Source: JBBQNJ01 sp038329845 (GTDB lineage: Bacteria; Planctomycetota; Phycisphaerae; Tepidisphaerales; Tepidisphaeraceae). From it: a stretch of DNA of 23,293 nt. The stretch lies in the NCBI GenBank assembly GCA_038329845.1, contig JBBQNJ010000077.1, positions 1 to 23,293 on the forward strand, in the 5' to 3' direction. Numbering within the stretch: the first letter of the stretch is position 1; every line of letters begins with the position of its first letter. The notes beneath the pieces are model-generated. The model worked only from the letters and a program-made list of their open reading frames with translations. It did no database searches and had not been told where the DNA came from. A program made the translations under genes and the position numbers. Shown here piece by piece: positions 1 through 7,007 of this stretch.

Positions 1-260
1 TTGTGCGTCCCCATGATGTAGCGGCGGCCGCCTTCCTTGAGGAACTCCACGTTGGCGGCCGACACCATGCCCCGGTCCATCACCCACACGCGGTCGGCTT
101 TGCCATAGCGCTGCTCCATCGGGGTGACGATCTCCTTGACCTTCGTCACATCCGCCTTGTTTCCCGCGAACAGCTCATACCCCAACGCCATGCCGCATCG
201 GCTCACCACCAGGCCAATGCACACCTGCTTGCAGTCCCCGCGGCTGTGGCGCGAGTAGCC
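1..260 (-). pseudogene. IS1634/IS4-type transposase fragment
   Basis: On the minus strand this stretch reads as an uninterrupted piece of a DDE transposase: it begins GYSRHSRGDCKQVCIGLVV and continues through GYELFAGNKADVT and VWVMDRGMVSAANVEFL to RRYIMGT at the window edge. These blocks match the catalytic core of IS1634-like (IS4 superfamily) transposases, where VWVMDRGM holds the second catalytic Asp. The match starts abruptly at the Gly-Tyr of the GYSRDxR block, so the N-terminal part with the first catalytic Asp is gone. A tandem repeat (263-353) sits exactly where homology stops. The fragment runs off the left end of the window, so the C-terminal part may exist outside it. It cannot encode a complete transposase. 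Family assignment is from remembered motifs; confidence is fairly high. Confidence 0.8.
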
Positions 261-262
261 AG

Positions 263-353
263 GAGCTCTCGAAGGGGTCGGAGCTCTCGAAGGGGTCGGG
301 AGTCTTCACTGTTGTTCCTTCGAGCTCTCGAGGGGGTCGGAGCTCTCGAAGGG
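263..353. repeat. 18-base tandem repeat, four copies
   Basis: Four copies of gagctctcgaaggggtcg occur at 263-280, 281-298, 322-339 (one base different) and 340-353 (truncated), as two adjacent pairs separated by 23 bases. Each unit holds a GAGCTC palindrome. The array abuts the break in the IS1634-like transposase and ends just before the repeat upstream of the RAYT remnant. Confidence 0.85.
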
Positions 354-360
354 ATAATGG

Positions 361-379
361 AAAAGGGTCTAAGACTCGT
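361..379 (+). repeat. RAYT-upstream repeat, copy 1
   Basis: AAAAGGGTCTAAGACTCGT lies 37 bases upstream of the RAYT start codon. It contains the short palindrome GTCT-A-AGAC. The same 19 bases recur in the same orientation at 709-727 inside the RAYT reading frame. Sequences flanking RAYT genes are typically the substrates of the encoded transposase; that this one is a substrate is inference. Confidence 0.75.
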
Positions 380-416
380 TATTGGCGTCTGAACCGAGGG
401 CTGGCAGCTTCTCCGC

Positions 417-966
417 ATGCCCAAGCCTCTGCGTCACGCTCCCGGCGGCGTGGTTTTCCACTGCATCCACCGCGGAAACGGCCGCAGCCGCATCTTCGAG
501 GATGATCGTGACTACGCGGCGTTCGAAAAGGTCTTGGCCGAAGCCCTGATGCGGGTTCCCTTACGCCGGTTGGCCTACTGCCTGATGCCGAACCATTGGC
601 ATCGGGTCCTATGGCCCAGCCTGGATTTTCGATTGCCGGCCTTCATGCACTGGCTGATGGTCACTCATGTGCGGCGGTGCCATGCCCACCAGCGCACCCA
701 CGGGTAAGAAAAGGGTCTAAGACTCGTAATGGACCTCACCCCAGTGGCTCACCACGTCTACCAGGGAACGTACAGGAGCTTTCCGGGTGCAGGATCACTT
801 GCAATATCTCACGGTAGCCCGCTATGTCGAGCGCAACGCGCTGCCGGCGAACCTGGTGCCGCGGGCGCGGGTCTGGCGCGGGTTGAGTCCGGGGGTGTTG
901 GAACAGGGCGAAGCCAAGCAACGGGGCCTGGGCGGCGCTGGGACTTGGATAGCGCCGAAGCGATGA
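417..966 (+). pseudogene. REP-associated tyrosine transposase (RAYT/TnpA_REP), broken
   Basis: The N-terminal part (417-704) begins MPKPLRHAPGGVVFHCIHRG and contains CLMPNHWH, the HUH metal-binding motif of Y1/IS200-like REP transposases. A TAA stop at 705-707 lies at the edge of an insertion carrying a second copy of the upstream repeat (709-727). Homology resumes in another frame with HHVYQGTYRSFP (about 744-783), then shifts again to VQDHLQYLTVARYVERNAL, which holds the expected catalytic Tyr region and runs to a TGA at 964-966. One extra G near 784-790 would explain the second shift. All parts of a RAYT are present but spread over three frames with a stop, so it is inactive. These enzymes normally mobilise REP/REPIN hairpins; possible REPIN-like repeats are seen elsewhere in this window. 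Confidence 0.8.
709..727 (+). repeat. RAYT-upstream repeat, copy 2 (inside the RAYT gene)
   Basis: This is an exact 19-base repeat of 361-379 in the same orientation. It lies directly after the premature stop of the RAYT remnant and between two stretches of RAYT homology, so it appears to be part of an insertion or local duplication that broke the gene. Confidence 0.8.
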
Positions 967-1093
967 TGGCGTTAGAGGCGTTGTGCCAAAGCACGGGGCT
1001 GCGGGACCGGTATTGGGCTAGAGCATTTTTCATCGCAGTTAACGCATCCCCCGAAAATCGGGCACGTTCTCCGCCGCCGTTTCGCGTTGAGAT

Positions 1094-1106
1094 GTCGCAA
1101 TGCGAC
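1094..1106 (-). terminator. Weak hairpin at the 3' end of the lyase-like gene
   Basis: GTCGCA-A-TGCGAC is a perfect 6-base inverted repeat with a 1-base centre, directly after the stop codon of the minus-strand gene ending at 1107. There is no T-run after it on the minus strand, so a terminator role is only a suggestion. The 140 bases between the RAYT remnant and this gene show nothing else I recognise. Confidence 0.25.
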
Positions 1107-2321
1107 TCAACCGCCCATTTGCAGCGAACTCGGCGCGGGCCGCAGGCCCTTGACGGCGTCGTCGAGCCGCGTGATCGCCAAGTCCACGTGTCCGCGGACG
1201 GTCGTGGTATGGGTGATGTAGCGATCGCCCAGCACGAAACGCGGGTGCGGATCGATATGGTATTGGCGTCCGATCGTTTTGTGCGCGGGGTTGTGGGAGA
1301 TGATTGCCGCTTCCTCGCCGCCGTGGCGCGACCACAGATGCACGCTCGAAGGCATCCCGCGGGCAAAACCCTGGTACGGGATATGTCGATCGCCGGTGAG
1401 ATACCGCCCGCAAGATGAATCATGGGCATGCCAGAACCACGGCCCGGCGCACTGGAGATCCGAGCCATCTCGCCGGACTCGCCAGGTGGCCGGGCGCGAA
1501 TCGGCGCGATCCCGAAGGTAGAACGGCTCGCCCACGAACCAGACATGTTCGCCGTCGCGGTCCCACCATTCATGCGTGCCCAGGTGAGGCTCGGCGAAGA
1601 GCGGCCGCGGCGCACCACCCGGCCTGGCGAGCCAGAGCCGGTCGTCAATCTCGATTTTTTCGCCGGTGAGGTAGTCGTTTCCCCCTTGCCAGGCGATCAA
1701 CACCAGTTCCGGATCATTCGGGCAGAACTGCGCGTGATTGAAGTATTTTTCGCCGCGCGACCATTCCTCGAAGGCCGAGCCATCGAACGGCAGCAGCCCC
1801 AGGAAACTTTGATTGGCGACGCGGGCCGTGATGAACACGCCGCGTCCGTCCGGCGAGATCGACAGGTGTGAACTGAGCGCTTCGATGTTCCGCAGCGGCG
1901 AGAGTCCAGATTCGGAGTGCCCGATCAGCGACTCCGGCATCGCGTTGACGCGCTGGACCGGATCGTCTGGTCCCGGCCCGCGACGCCAGATCGCCGCTTC
2001 GGTCGCCCACAAGACACTGCCGTCAGGCTGGACGACGGGGCTGGAATGGGTGAAGGCGGTCTCGGGATATCCGTGAACCGTTCGTTGCCGAAAATCCACC
2101 ACTCCCAGCCATCGCCCTGGTGCCGGCGGAGCGGCGCAATAGAACCAGAGATAGCGGCCATCGTCGGAAAAACCCGAGTTGACGAAGTAAAACCCCAACT
2201 GCAGCGGGGCCACCCGGCGAGTGAGAATCTGGCTGACAATCCCCGATGACGGATCGGTGTACGGCTCGAACAGCCCGCTGAAGTCCAACTCGGCCTCGAT
2301 GTTATCGTTCGTTAGTTTCAT
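1107..2321 (-). CDS. Oligogalacturonate-lyase-like beta-propeller protein
   Basis: This 404-residue protein resembles the oligogalacturonide lyase family (Pfam Pectate_lyase22), seven-bladed propellers that cleave short pectin fragments in the cytoplasm. Visible family-like blocks are FNHAQFCPNDPEL, then LGTHEWWDRDGEHVWFV, a WFWHAHDSSCGRYLTGD block, and a late IGRQYHIDPHPRFVLGDRY block; the conserved His residues are candidates for metal binding. The N-terminus (SGFSDDGRYLWFY, LSISPDGRGVFIT) shows repeated propeller-blade strands. There is no signal peptide, as expected for this family. The start at 2321 is preferred over an in-frame ATG at 2351 because AGAGGA (2329-2334) lies 7 bases upstream. 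It is divergent from the secreted protein at 2577. It could be a propeller hydrolase or lyase acting on another sugar; the exact substrate is not shown. Confidence 0.72.
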   Translation of the reverse strand: MKLTNDNIEAELDFSGLFEPYTDPSSGIVSQILTRRVAPLQLGFYFVNSGFSDDGRYLWFYCAAPPAPGRWLGVVDFRQRTVHGYPETAFTHSSPVVQPDGSVLWATEAAIWRRGPGPDDPVQRVNAMPESLIGHSESGLSPLRNIEALSSHLSISPDGRGVFITARVANQSFLGLLPFDGSAFEEWSRGEKYFNHAQFCPNDPELVLIAWQGGNDYLTGEKIEIDDRLWLARPGGAPRPLFAEPHLGTHEWWDRDGEHVWFVGEPFYLRDRADSRPATWRVRRDGSDLQCAGPWFWHAHDSSCGRYLTGDRHIPYQGFARGMPSSVHLWSRHGGEEAAIISHNPAHKTIGRQYHIDPHPRFVLGDRYITHTTTVRGHVDLAITRLDDAVKGLRPAPSSLQMGG

Positions 2322-2576
2322 TGAACGGTCCTCTAGTCGAAAACTCGCCATTGGCGCGAGTCATATCTGCGCCTGCGGGGAATGCAATGTCGGCGCATCC
2401 ACTTCAAGCGGAATAATCGGTCCGCGAACCGTTGTCCGCCAGGCCCATCGAACCGTTTTCTTCTTGGCCTCGGCGATTTCGGGGGTACGTTGAAGTGGCG
2501 ACAAACGCACGATCCGCGAACGGCGCGAATCGGGAGTTGTCGAGCCTTGTTTCTTCGATTCAACAGGAGTGGATTC

Positions 2577-3326
2577 ATGCGTACCTCGATCATGGCCGCC
2601 GGCGTGATGTCGCTGGCAAGCCTTTTCACCGCCGCGACGGCCTCGGCGGGCTTTCAGTCGTACTACGCAGAGGACCTGGGACTGGGTGAAGACACCCGCC
2701 TGACCAGCCATCCTCTCGCCGACGCGGCCCGGGCGGCGTTCCTGGCCAACACGACCGGCGTCGGGACCGAGAGCTTCGAAAGCTTCGCCGAGGGAACCCA
2801 GCTCCCGATCCAGTTCATGCTGGGTGCCGATATCGTGACCCTCTCGGGGCCGCGTGAAGTGCAATACATCCCGTCGGGGACCAACGGCGTGGGGCGCTAT
2901 CCCTCCGACGGGGATAAGTATGTCGAAACCAACACCGACGGCGACTTGACCCTCACGTTCTCGGCGCCGCAGGCACTGGTCGGATTTTACGCGATCGACA
3001 TCGGCGACTTCGACGGGCAACTCATCGTCGATCTGTTCAACGGCGCTACGCCGGTGGACAGCTTCACCGTCCCCAACACGGTCAACGCCCCCGGCGGCGG
3101 GGCGCTGTACTTCGGGTTGATCGGCGACGCCTCGAGTGTGTTCACCAGCGTCAAATTCCGAAACACCGGCGGGATCGGTGAATATTTCGCGCTCGACCAG
3201 GTGTCGGCGGGGAGAATCTGCCAAGTCGCCCCGGCGATTCCGCTTCCCGCCGGCGTGTGGGCCGGGGCCGGGATGCTCGGGGCGATGGGTGCCATCCGCC
3301 GAATTCGCAAGTCGATCCGCGCCTAA
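2577..3326 (+). CDS. Secreted VPLPA-CTERM-type protein of unknown function
   Basis: This 249-residue protein has a clear signal peptide (residues 1-24, ending TASA) and a C-terminal sorting-like tail: IPLPAGVWAG (221-230), a hydrophobic stretch, then RRIRKSIRA. That layout matches VPLPA-CTERM/PEP-CTERM proteins, which in exosortase-bearing bacteria are processed and placed in the envelope or extracellular matrix. The middle (about 60-210) is predicted mostly beta strand (SFESFAEGTQLP, VGFYAIDIGDFDGQLIVDLF), as in small beta-sandwich adhesion or matrix proteins, but I do not recognise a specific domain. AGGAG at 2565-2569, 7 bases before the ATG, fixes the start; the open frame extends further upstream without a comparable site. 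It is divergent from the lyase-like gene, sharing a 255-base control region. Sorting class is fairly certain, function unknown. Confidence 0.8.
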   Translation: MRTSIMAAGVMSLASLFTAATASAGFQSYYAEDLGLGEDTRLTSHPLADAARAAFLANTTGVGTESFESFAEGTQLPIQFMLGADIVTLSGPREVQYIPSGTNGVGRYPSDGDKYVETNTDGDLTLTFSAPQALVGFYAIDIGDFDGQLIVDLFNGATPVDSFTVPNTVNAPGGGALYFGLIGDASSVFTSVKFRNTGGIGEYFALDQVSAGRICQVAPAIPLPAGVWAGAGMLGAMGAIRRIRKSIRA

Positions 3327-3351
3327 GAAACAAAACGGCGTACCAGTCAAA

Positions 3352-3382
3352 CCGCCCGCGCGAGCGTTGCTCGCGCGGGCGG
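3352..3382. terminator. Strong hairpin between convergent genes
   Basis: A perfect 14-base stem (3352-3365 with 3369-3382, starting CCGCCCGCGCGAGC) closes a GTT loop. It lies 25 bases after the plus-strand stop at 3326 and 33 bases after the minus-strand stop at 3416, where it could serve both genes. Only short T-rich stretches flank it, so it is a probable bidirectional terminator rather than a textbook one. Confidence 0.7.
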
Positions 3383-3415
3383 ATCGTTTGCCACTCCTCG
3401 ACCGATCCGGCAATG

Positions 3416-4780
3416 CTAGATCAGCAGTTGGAACTGCACCCGAAGCACAAAAATATTGTTGCCCGGGTTGGCCAAAATATCGGCCCCTCCGTCGGCCTGG
3501 TTGGCGGGCACGCCGTTGGGCAGCCAGCTTCCATCCAGGGTCAGCTTGGCGCTATGGCCCTGGAAGTAGTAGTTGGCCCCGACGGTGATCTCATGCACGT
3601 CGTTCTCGACGGCAGGGGCGTACTGCTTGCCGTCGAAATGCGTGAAATCATATCGAACGAACGGCTCCCATTGGGTGTTGGGAACCAGGTAGGCAACCTG
3701 TCCCATCGCCCCCCAGTCGTTCATGTCGGCCCCGGCGGCGGCGGCGGCATTGCTGCTGAATCGCCCGATGAACGCCCCGTAGGCGCCGAGCCCGCCAGGC
3801 GTCTCATATTGCGCATCGGCGGTGTATTGAAGAACTCCCGAGTCGCCCGACTGCGTCCAGTCGGCGCCGCCGCCCACGACGAATAGACGGTCCTTGGTCC
3901 CCAACGCCGAGAAGTCCTCGTAGGATTTCCAGTCACCCATGACGGCGTACTGAACCCGTCCGGCCACGCCGAAGTCCGTCCCGTTCGTCGGGCGATCCTC
4001 GAAGTTCGTATTGGCGCTGCCGCTGCCATCGGTAAACGCGACTTCGCTTTGCAGCTTCCCGTGAGCATAAATCAGCGCCACGCCCTGGATGAAGTTGTCG
4101 CCGTTGCCAAGGCGGTTCTCGAGATAACTCCGCTCCGAGGCGAGCAGTCGCTTGGAACTGGTCAGCCCTTCGTGCATCACCGGATCTTTCATTTGTCCGG
4201 CACGCAGGGCGAACGATTCGGCAAAGGCGTACTTGATCCACGCCTCTTCCAATGCCAGCCCGCCGCCGCTACGATTGCCCGCCCAACTGAACAGGTAAGT
4301 CAGGTCCTTGCTGAACAGGTTTCCGTCGAAGCCGAGCTTCATCCGGCGAACTTCAAACCCGTTCTGCACGTCGTAGTCGCTGCCCCCGGCGAACTTGTCG
4401 CGGGCGAGGGTGGCGTTGCGCAACTGGAATTGCAGCCAGGGATGAAACACGAAGGCCTTGTCGGCGGTTTGCAGAAGGAACTTGCCCTTCTCGAACCCGG
4501 CAAGAAAGCTGCCCGATTCGGCGAGCAACTGGCTTCGTCTCTCGGCGTCGGCGAGCACCGCCGCGATGGTGGCATCGACATCGTGGGCATTGAGCGCCGG
4601 TGCCGCCGCGGGGGCCGGCTGCTGCGCCTGCAACTGCGCCACCTTCGTCTGGAGATCCCGAATCTGCGCCTGCAAATCCTGGGTGCTTGACGGCTCGGCA
4701 CCCAAGGCGCTCGCCGCGCCAAAGCCAATGGCTCCGGCGAGCAACGCGGGGATCGTCGAGCGGAACGTACGATCGGTCAT
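3416..4780 (-). CDS. Phosphate-selective porin O/P family outer-membrane porin
   Basis: This 454-residue protein has a signal peptide (1-28, ending SALGA), then a short heptad-rich coiled coil (about 33-55, QDLQAQIRDLQTKVAQLQAQ), then a beta-barrel ending in the aromatic/hydrophobic pattern FVLRVQFQLLI typical of outer-membrane proteins. Family blocks of OprO/OprP-like porins are visible: FHPWLQFQLRN, VRRMKLGFDGNLFSKDLTYLFSW, IKYAFAESFALRAGQMKDP and WEPFVRYDFTHF. Such porins pass phosphate or other anions; the substrate cannot be read from sequence, and no clear Pho-box repeat was found upstream. The N-terminal coiled coil is often present in the planctomycete and proteobacterial members. AAGGAG lies 5 bases before the ATG (complement of 4786-4791). 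It converges on the VPLPA-type gene. Confidence 0.85.
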   Translation of the reverse strand: MTDRTFRSTIPALLAGAIGFGAASALGAEPSSTQDLQAQIRDLQTKVAQLQAQQPAPAAAPALNAHDVDATIAAVLADAERRSQLLAESGSFLAGFEKGKFLLQTADKAFVFHPWLQFQLRNATLARDKFAGGSDYDVQNGFEVRRMKLGFDGNLFSKDLTYLFSWAGNRSGGGLALEEAWIKYAFAESFALRAGQMKDPVMHEGLTSSKRLLASERSYLENRLGNGDNFIQGVALIYAHGKLQSEVAFTDGSGSANTNFEDRPTNGTDFGVAGRVQYAVMGDWKSYEDFSALGTKDRLFVVGGGADWTQSGDSGVLQYTADAQYETPGGLGAYGAFIGRFSSNAAAAAGADMNDWGAMGQVAYLVPNTQWEPFVRYDFTHFDGKQYAPAVENDVHEITVGANYYFQGHSAKLTLDGSWLPNGVPANQADGGADILANPGNNIFVLRVQFQLLI

Positions 4781-5207
4781 AGAAGCTCCTTTCCTGCCCG
4801 CCGACGATTCGTCGCGTCGCGCCCGGGCTTGATGAACCGTCGATAATTACCGGCCGACCAAGCCGGGCGACGGAAAAGGGACCTGCTTCATCGGTCTATA
4901 AACCGACGGCGGTCCGCCCCCCTGAACGCCCCTATGGCGCCCCGGGGCAATGCGGTTTCTCGGGATCGAGTGCCGAGCGAATCAAATCGATTCGCCTGAC
5001 TCGGATGCGACGGACCGATTTCCCATTTTCGGACGACGCCGCTCGATCCCGGTATTTTTTTGTTTCTCGCCATCCGCCGCCCTCCGAGCCGCCGCGACGG
5101 CTCGGGCGCGACTTTCTTCTCCCGGCACTGTAGCCGCCAGCGCTGGCGAGCGATGAGATCATCGTGAGCATCGCGCTAAGAATGGCGGCGACGATATACT
5201 CGCGGGA
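4781..5207. other. Intergenic region between divergent porin and methyltransferase genes
   Basis: No gene is seen in these 427 bases. They hold an inverted repeat TCGGT-CTATAA-ACCGA (4891-4906), an 8-base stem CCGAGCCG-CCGCGA-CGGCTCGG (5084-5105), a T7 run (5055-5061) and a perfect 14-base palindrome CGCCAGCGCTGGCG (5135-5148). The first lies on the porin side and could be an operator; the others look like hairpin repeats. Confidence 0.5.
5195..5200 (+). promoter_or_regulatory. Candidate -10 box for a leaderless methyltransferase transcript
   Basis: TATACT ends 7 bases before the ATG at 5208. No ribosome-binding site is present between them, so transcription could start at or next to the start codon. 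No good -35 is visible at the usual distance. Confidence 0.4.
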
Positions 5208-5951
5208 ATGAAGTTCCATCGCCCGGCTTTGCGCCTGCAACCCACCACCCTGTGGGATTATCCCAGCCAGGATTACGGCGATGGCGCCCAGGGCGTCCCC
5301 GGCTACAAAGGCGCAACCCCCAGCTACATCGTCTGGAATCTGATCTCGCGCTATACCCACGAAAAGGATCTGGTCATCGACCCCTTTTGCGGATCGGGAA
5401 CCACGCTGGACGTCGCCCGCGATCTGGGGCGAAAAGCTCTGGGATATGATGTGCATCCGGCCCGCAAGGATATTTTTAGAGTCGATGCCCGCAAACTGCC
5501 GCCGGAATTGTCCAACAAAGCATCGCTGGTCTTCATGGACCCACCGTACGGAACCCATCTGGATTACGGCGACGATCCCCGCGACCTCGGAAAGCTCGAC
5601 GCTTCGGAACCCGGCTATTGCCAGGCGATGGATCAGGCCTTCGCCGAGGCCACCCGGGTGCTGTCGCCGGGCGGGCATCTGGGGCTGTATGTCTCGGATT
5701 CCTACGTTCACCCACGACGGTTTTATCCGATCGGATTCGAATTATTCAACCTTCTGCGCCAGCGCCTCGAGCCGGTGGACATTATCGCCGTCGTTCGCCA
5801 TAACAAGACGCTGGAGATGGGCAACTATCGCAAGGCCGCCGAGGGAGGCAATTACTACCTTCGAGGCTTCAATTACTTGTTCATCGCGCGAAAGGCGCTC
5901 AGCGACCCCGCGCCCGCGGGCAAGACCCCTGCCCGAAAGCGGGGACATTAA
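5208..5951 (+). CDS. Orphan DNA N4/N6 methyltransferase
   Basis: This 247-residue protein is an amino-methyltransferase of the N6-adenine/N4-cytosine class. It has a motif X-like segment GATPSYIVWNLISRYT (35-50), the SAM-binding motif I DPFCGSGTT (58-66), an acidic residue in LGYDVHPAR (motif II) and the catalytic DPPYG (111-115), followed by LSPGGHLGLYVSD (153-164). The order is X-I-IV with no room for a large target-recognition domain, so its specificity may be short or it may act on RNA or structured DNA. No restriction enzyme is nearby, which suggests an orphan, possibly regulatory, methylase. The nucleoside hydrolase gene follows after 17 bases, so the two are probably co-transcribed. 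The start has no ribosome-binding site but has TATACT just upstream. Target base and sequence are unknown. Confidence 0.8.
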   Translation: MKFHRPALRLQPTTLWDYPSQDYGDGAQGVPGYKGATPSYIVWNLISRYTHEKDLVIDPFCGSGTTLDVARDLGRKALGYDVHPARKDIFRVDARKLPPELSNKASLVFMDPPYGTHLDYGDDPRDLGKLDASEPGYCQAMDQAFAEATRVLSPGGHLGLYVSDSYVHPRRFYPIGFELFNLLRQRLEPVDIIAVVRHNKTLEMGNYRKAAEGGNYYLRGFNYLFIARKALSDPAPAGKTPARKRGH

Positions 5952-5968
5952 CTTCTGCGAGACACTGT

Positions 5969-6868
5969 ATGGAACCGATCATTATCGACACCGATGCCGG
6001 CGAGGATGTGGACGATGTGCTGGCGATCGCGCTGGCGGCGCGCTGGGCGGAGGTATATCTTCGCGCCGTGACCACCGTGGGATGGCGCGCCGATGCCAAA
6101 GCCCGCCTGGTGCGCAAGCTTCTCGTCGTTGCCGGGCGAAGCGATATTCCCGTCGCCGCCGGCTCACCGCGTCCGATGACCCCGGGACCGCTCTGGCACG
6201 GCATCCAGGACGCCCAGTGCGATCTTGTGACTCCCGACGAGTTCGAGCGCTTCGCGCCCGCCGATGAAGGGGCGCTCGATCTGCTCACCCGCCTGATCGA
6301 AGCCCAACCCGGCAAGATCACCGTCGTTTGCATCGGACATCTGACCAACATCGCCGCCTTGTTGACTAGCCGTCCGGAGATTGCCCCCAAGATCAAGCGG
6401 CTGGCCATCATGGGCGGTGAGACGGCGATCGTCCGCAGGGAAAACAACATTGCCAAGGATGTCATCGCCGCCGACCTGGTCTTCCGAAGCGGCGTTCCGA
6501 TTTTCCTGGGCACCTGGAGCGTCACGCGCCAGTTCGTGATCGATCCGGCGGGCTGCGGGCGAATCCGCGATCACGGCGGCGACTTGACGGACTTCCTGCA
6601 CCAGTGCATCGACCGCTGGTGGCCGCACAAAGGGGGCAAGATCGGTCCGGTGATGTACGATGCGGCCCCGATCGTCTGGACCGCCCGGCCCGACCTGTTC
6701 ACGACCTCGCCGCGGAAAATCCGCGTGGAAACCACCGGAGAACTGACCCGAGGCATGACCCTCATTCAAAACGGCGAGCCCAACGCCCTGGTCACCGAAG
6801 CCATGGACGCCGCGGCGATCGAGAAGCTCTTCTACGACGTGGTTCTGGTCCCGCGCCCGCCGGCATGA
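5969..6868 (+). CDS. Inosine-uridine-preferring nucleoside hydrolase family protein
   Basis: This 299-residue protein matches the IunH family, which hydrolyses the N-glycosidic bond of ribonucleosides to free base and ribose. The calcium-binding N-terminal motif is in the variant form DTDAGEDVDDVLAI (7-20), known in a large subfamily in place of DTDPGxDDAxA. Other supports are VVCIGHLTNIAALL (the central NIA block), LAIMGGET, NNIAKDVIAADLVFRSG and the late MYDAAPIVW, which supplies the C-terminal Asp. The usual His of classic enzymes is not obvious, so substrate preference may differ. No signal peptide: it is cytoplasmic. It sits 17 bases after the methyltransferase gene and before a lacI-type gene with its own promoter. 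Confidence 0.85.
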   Translation: MEPIIIDTDAGEDVDDVLAIALAARWAEVYLRAVTTVGWRADAKARLVRKLLVVAGRSDIPVAAGSPRPMTPGPLWHGIQDAQCDLVTPDEFERFAPADEGALDLLTRLIEAQPGKITVVCIGHLTNIAALLTSRPEIAPKIKRLAIMGGETAIVRRENNIAKDVIAADLVFRSGVPIFLGTWSVTRQFVIDPAGCGRIRDHGGDLTDFLHQCIDRWWPHKGGKIGPVMYDAAPIVWTARPDLFTTSPRKIRVETTGELTRGMTLIQNGEPNALVTEAMDAAAIEKLFYDVVLVPRPPA

Positions 6869-6903
6869 GTGTGTCTTTACCCCCGCGGCCTAACCCAAGC
6901 CAG

Positions 6904-6950
6904 TTTTTTCTTTTTTTTTCTCTTGCGTTGCTCCCGCAGTATGCTATATT
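6904..6950 (+). promoter_or_regulatory. lacI-type gene promoter with T-rich upstream tract
   Basis: A pyrimidine tract (T6-C-T9-CTC, 6904-6922) runs straight into a -35 TTGCGT (6923-6928), a 16-base spacer and a -10 TATATT (6945-6950). The LacI start codon is 57 bases downstream. The same layout occurs before the second lacI-type gene (16129-16173). The tract may act as an UP-like element. Confidence 0.6.
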
Positions 6951-6953
6951 GCA

Positions 6954-6963
6954 TTACCGGTAA
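6954..6963. promoter_or_regulatory. Candidate LacI-family operator TTACCGGTAA
   Basis: This perfect 10-base palindrome with a central CG lies 3 bases after the -10 box, at the expected transcription start. LacI-family operators are palindromes with a central CG, so autoregulation by the adjacent regulator is plausible. No second copy was found in the window. Confidence 0.4.
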
Positions 6964-7007
6964 GTCATTGCTAAGTTCTGTTTCAGGGTTTTTCGCGGAA
7001 TCATGGT

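Noticed and set aside
263..353. CRISPR-like array
   Set aside because: The repeats are directly adjacent or separated by one 23-base gap, there are no regular unique spacers, and no cas genes are present.
729..1418. 229-codon plus-strand open frame after the RAYT break
   Set aside because: It joins one short piece of RAYT homology to antisense sequence of the lyase-like gene; not a real gene.
2361..3413. Long open frame on the minus strand opposite the VPLPA-type gene
   Set aside because: It has no recognisable protein, no start signal, a His/Arg/Gly-rich composition typical of antisense reading in GC-rich DNA, and lies opposite a gene with signal peptide, ribosome-binding site and sorting tail.
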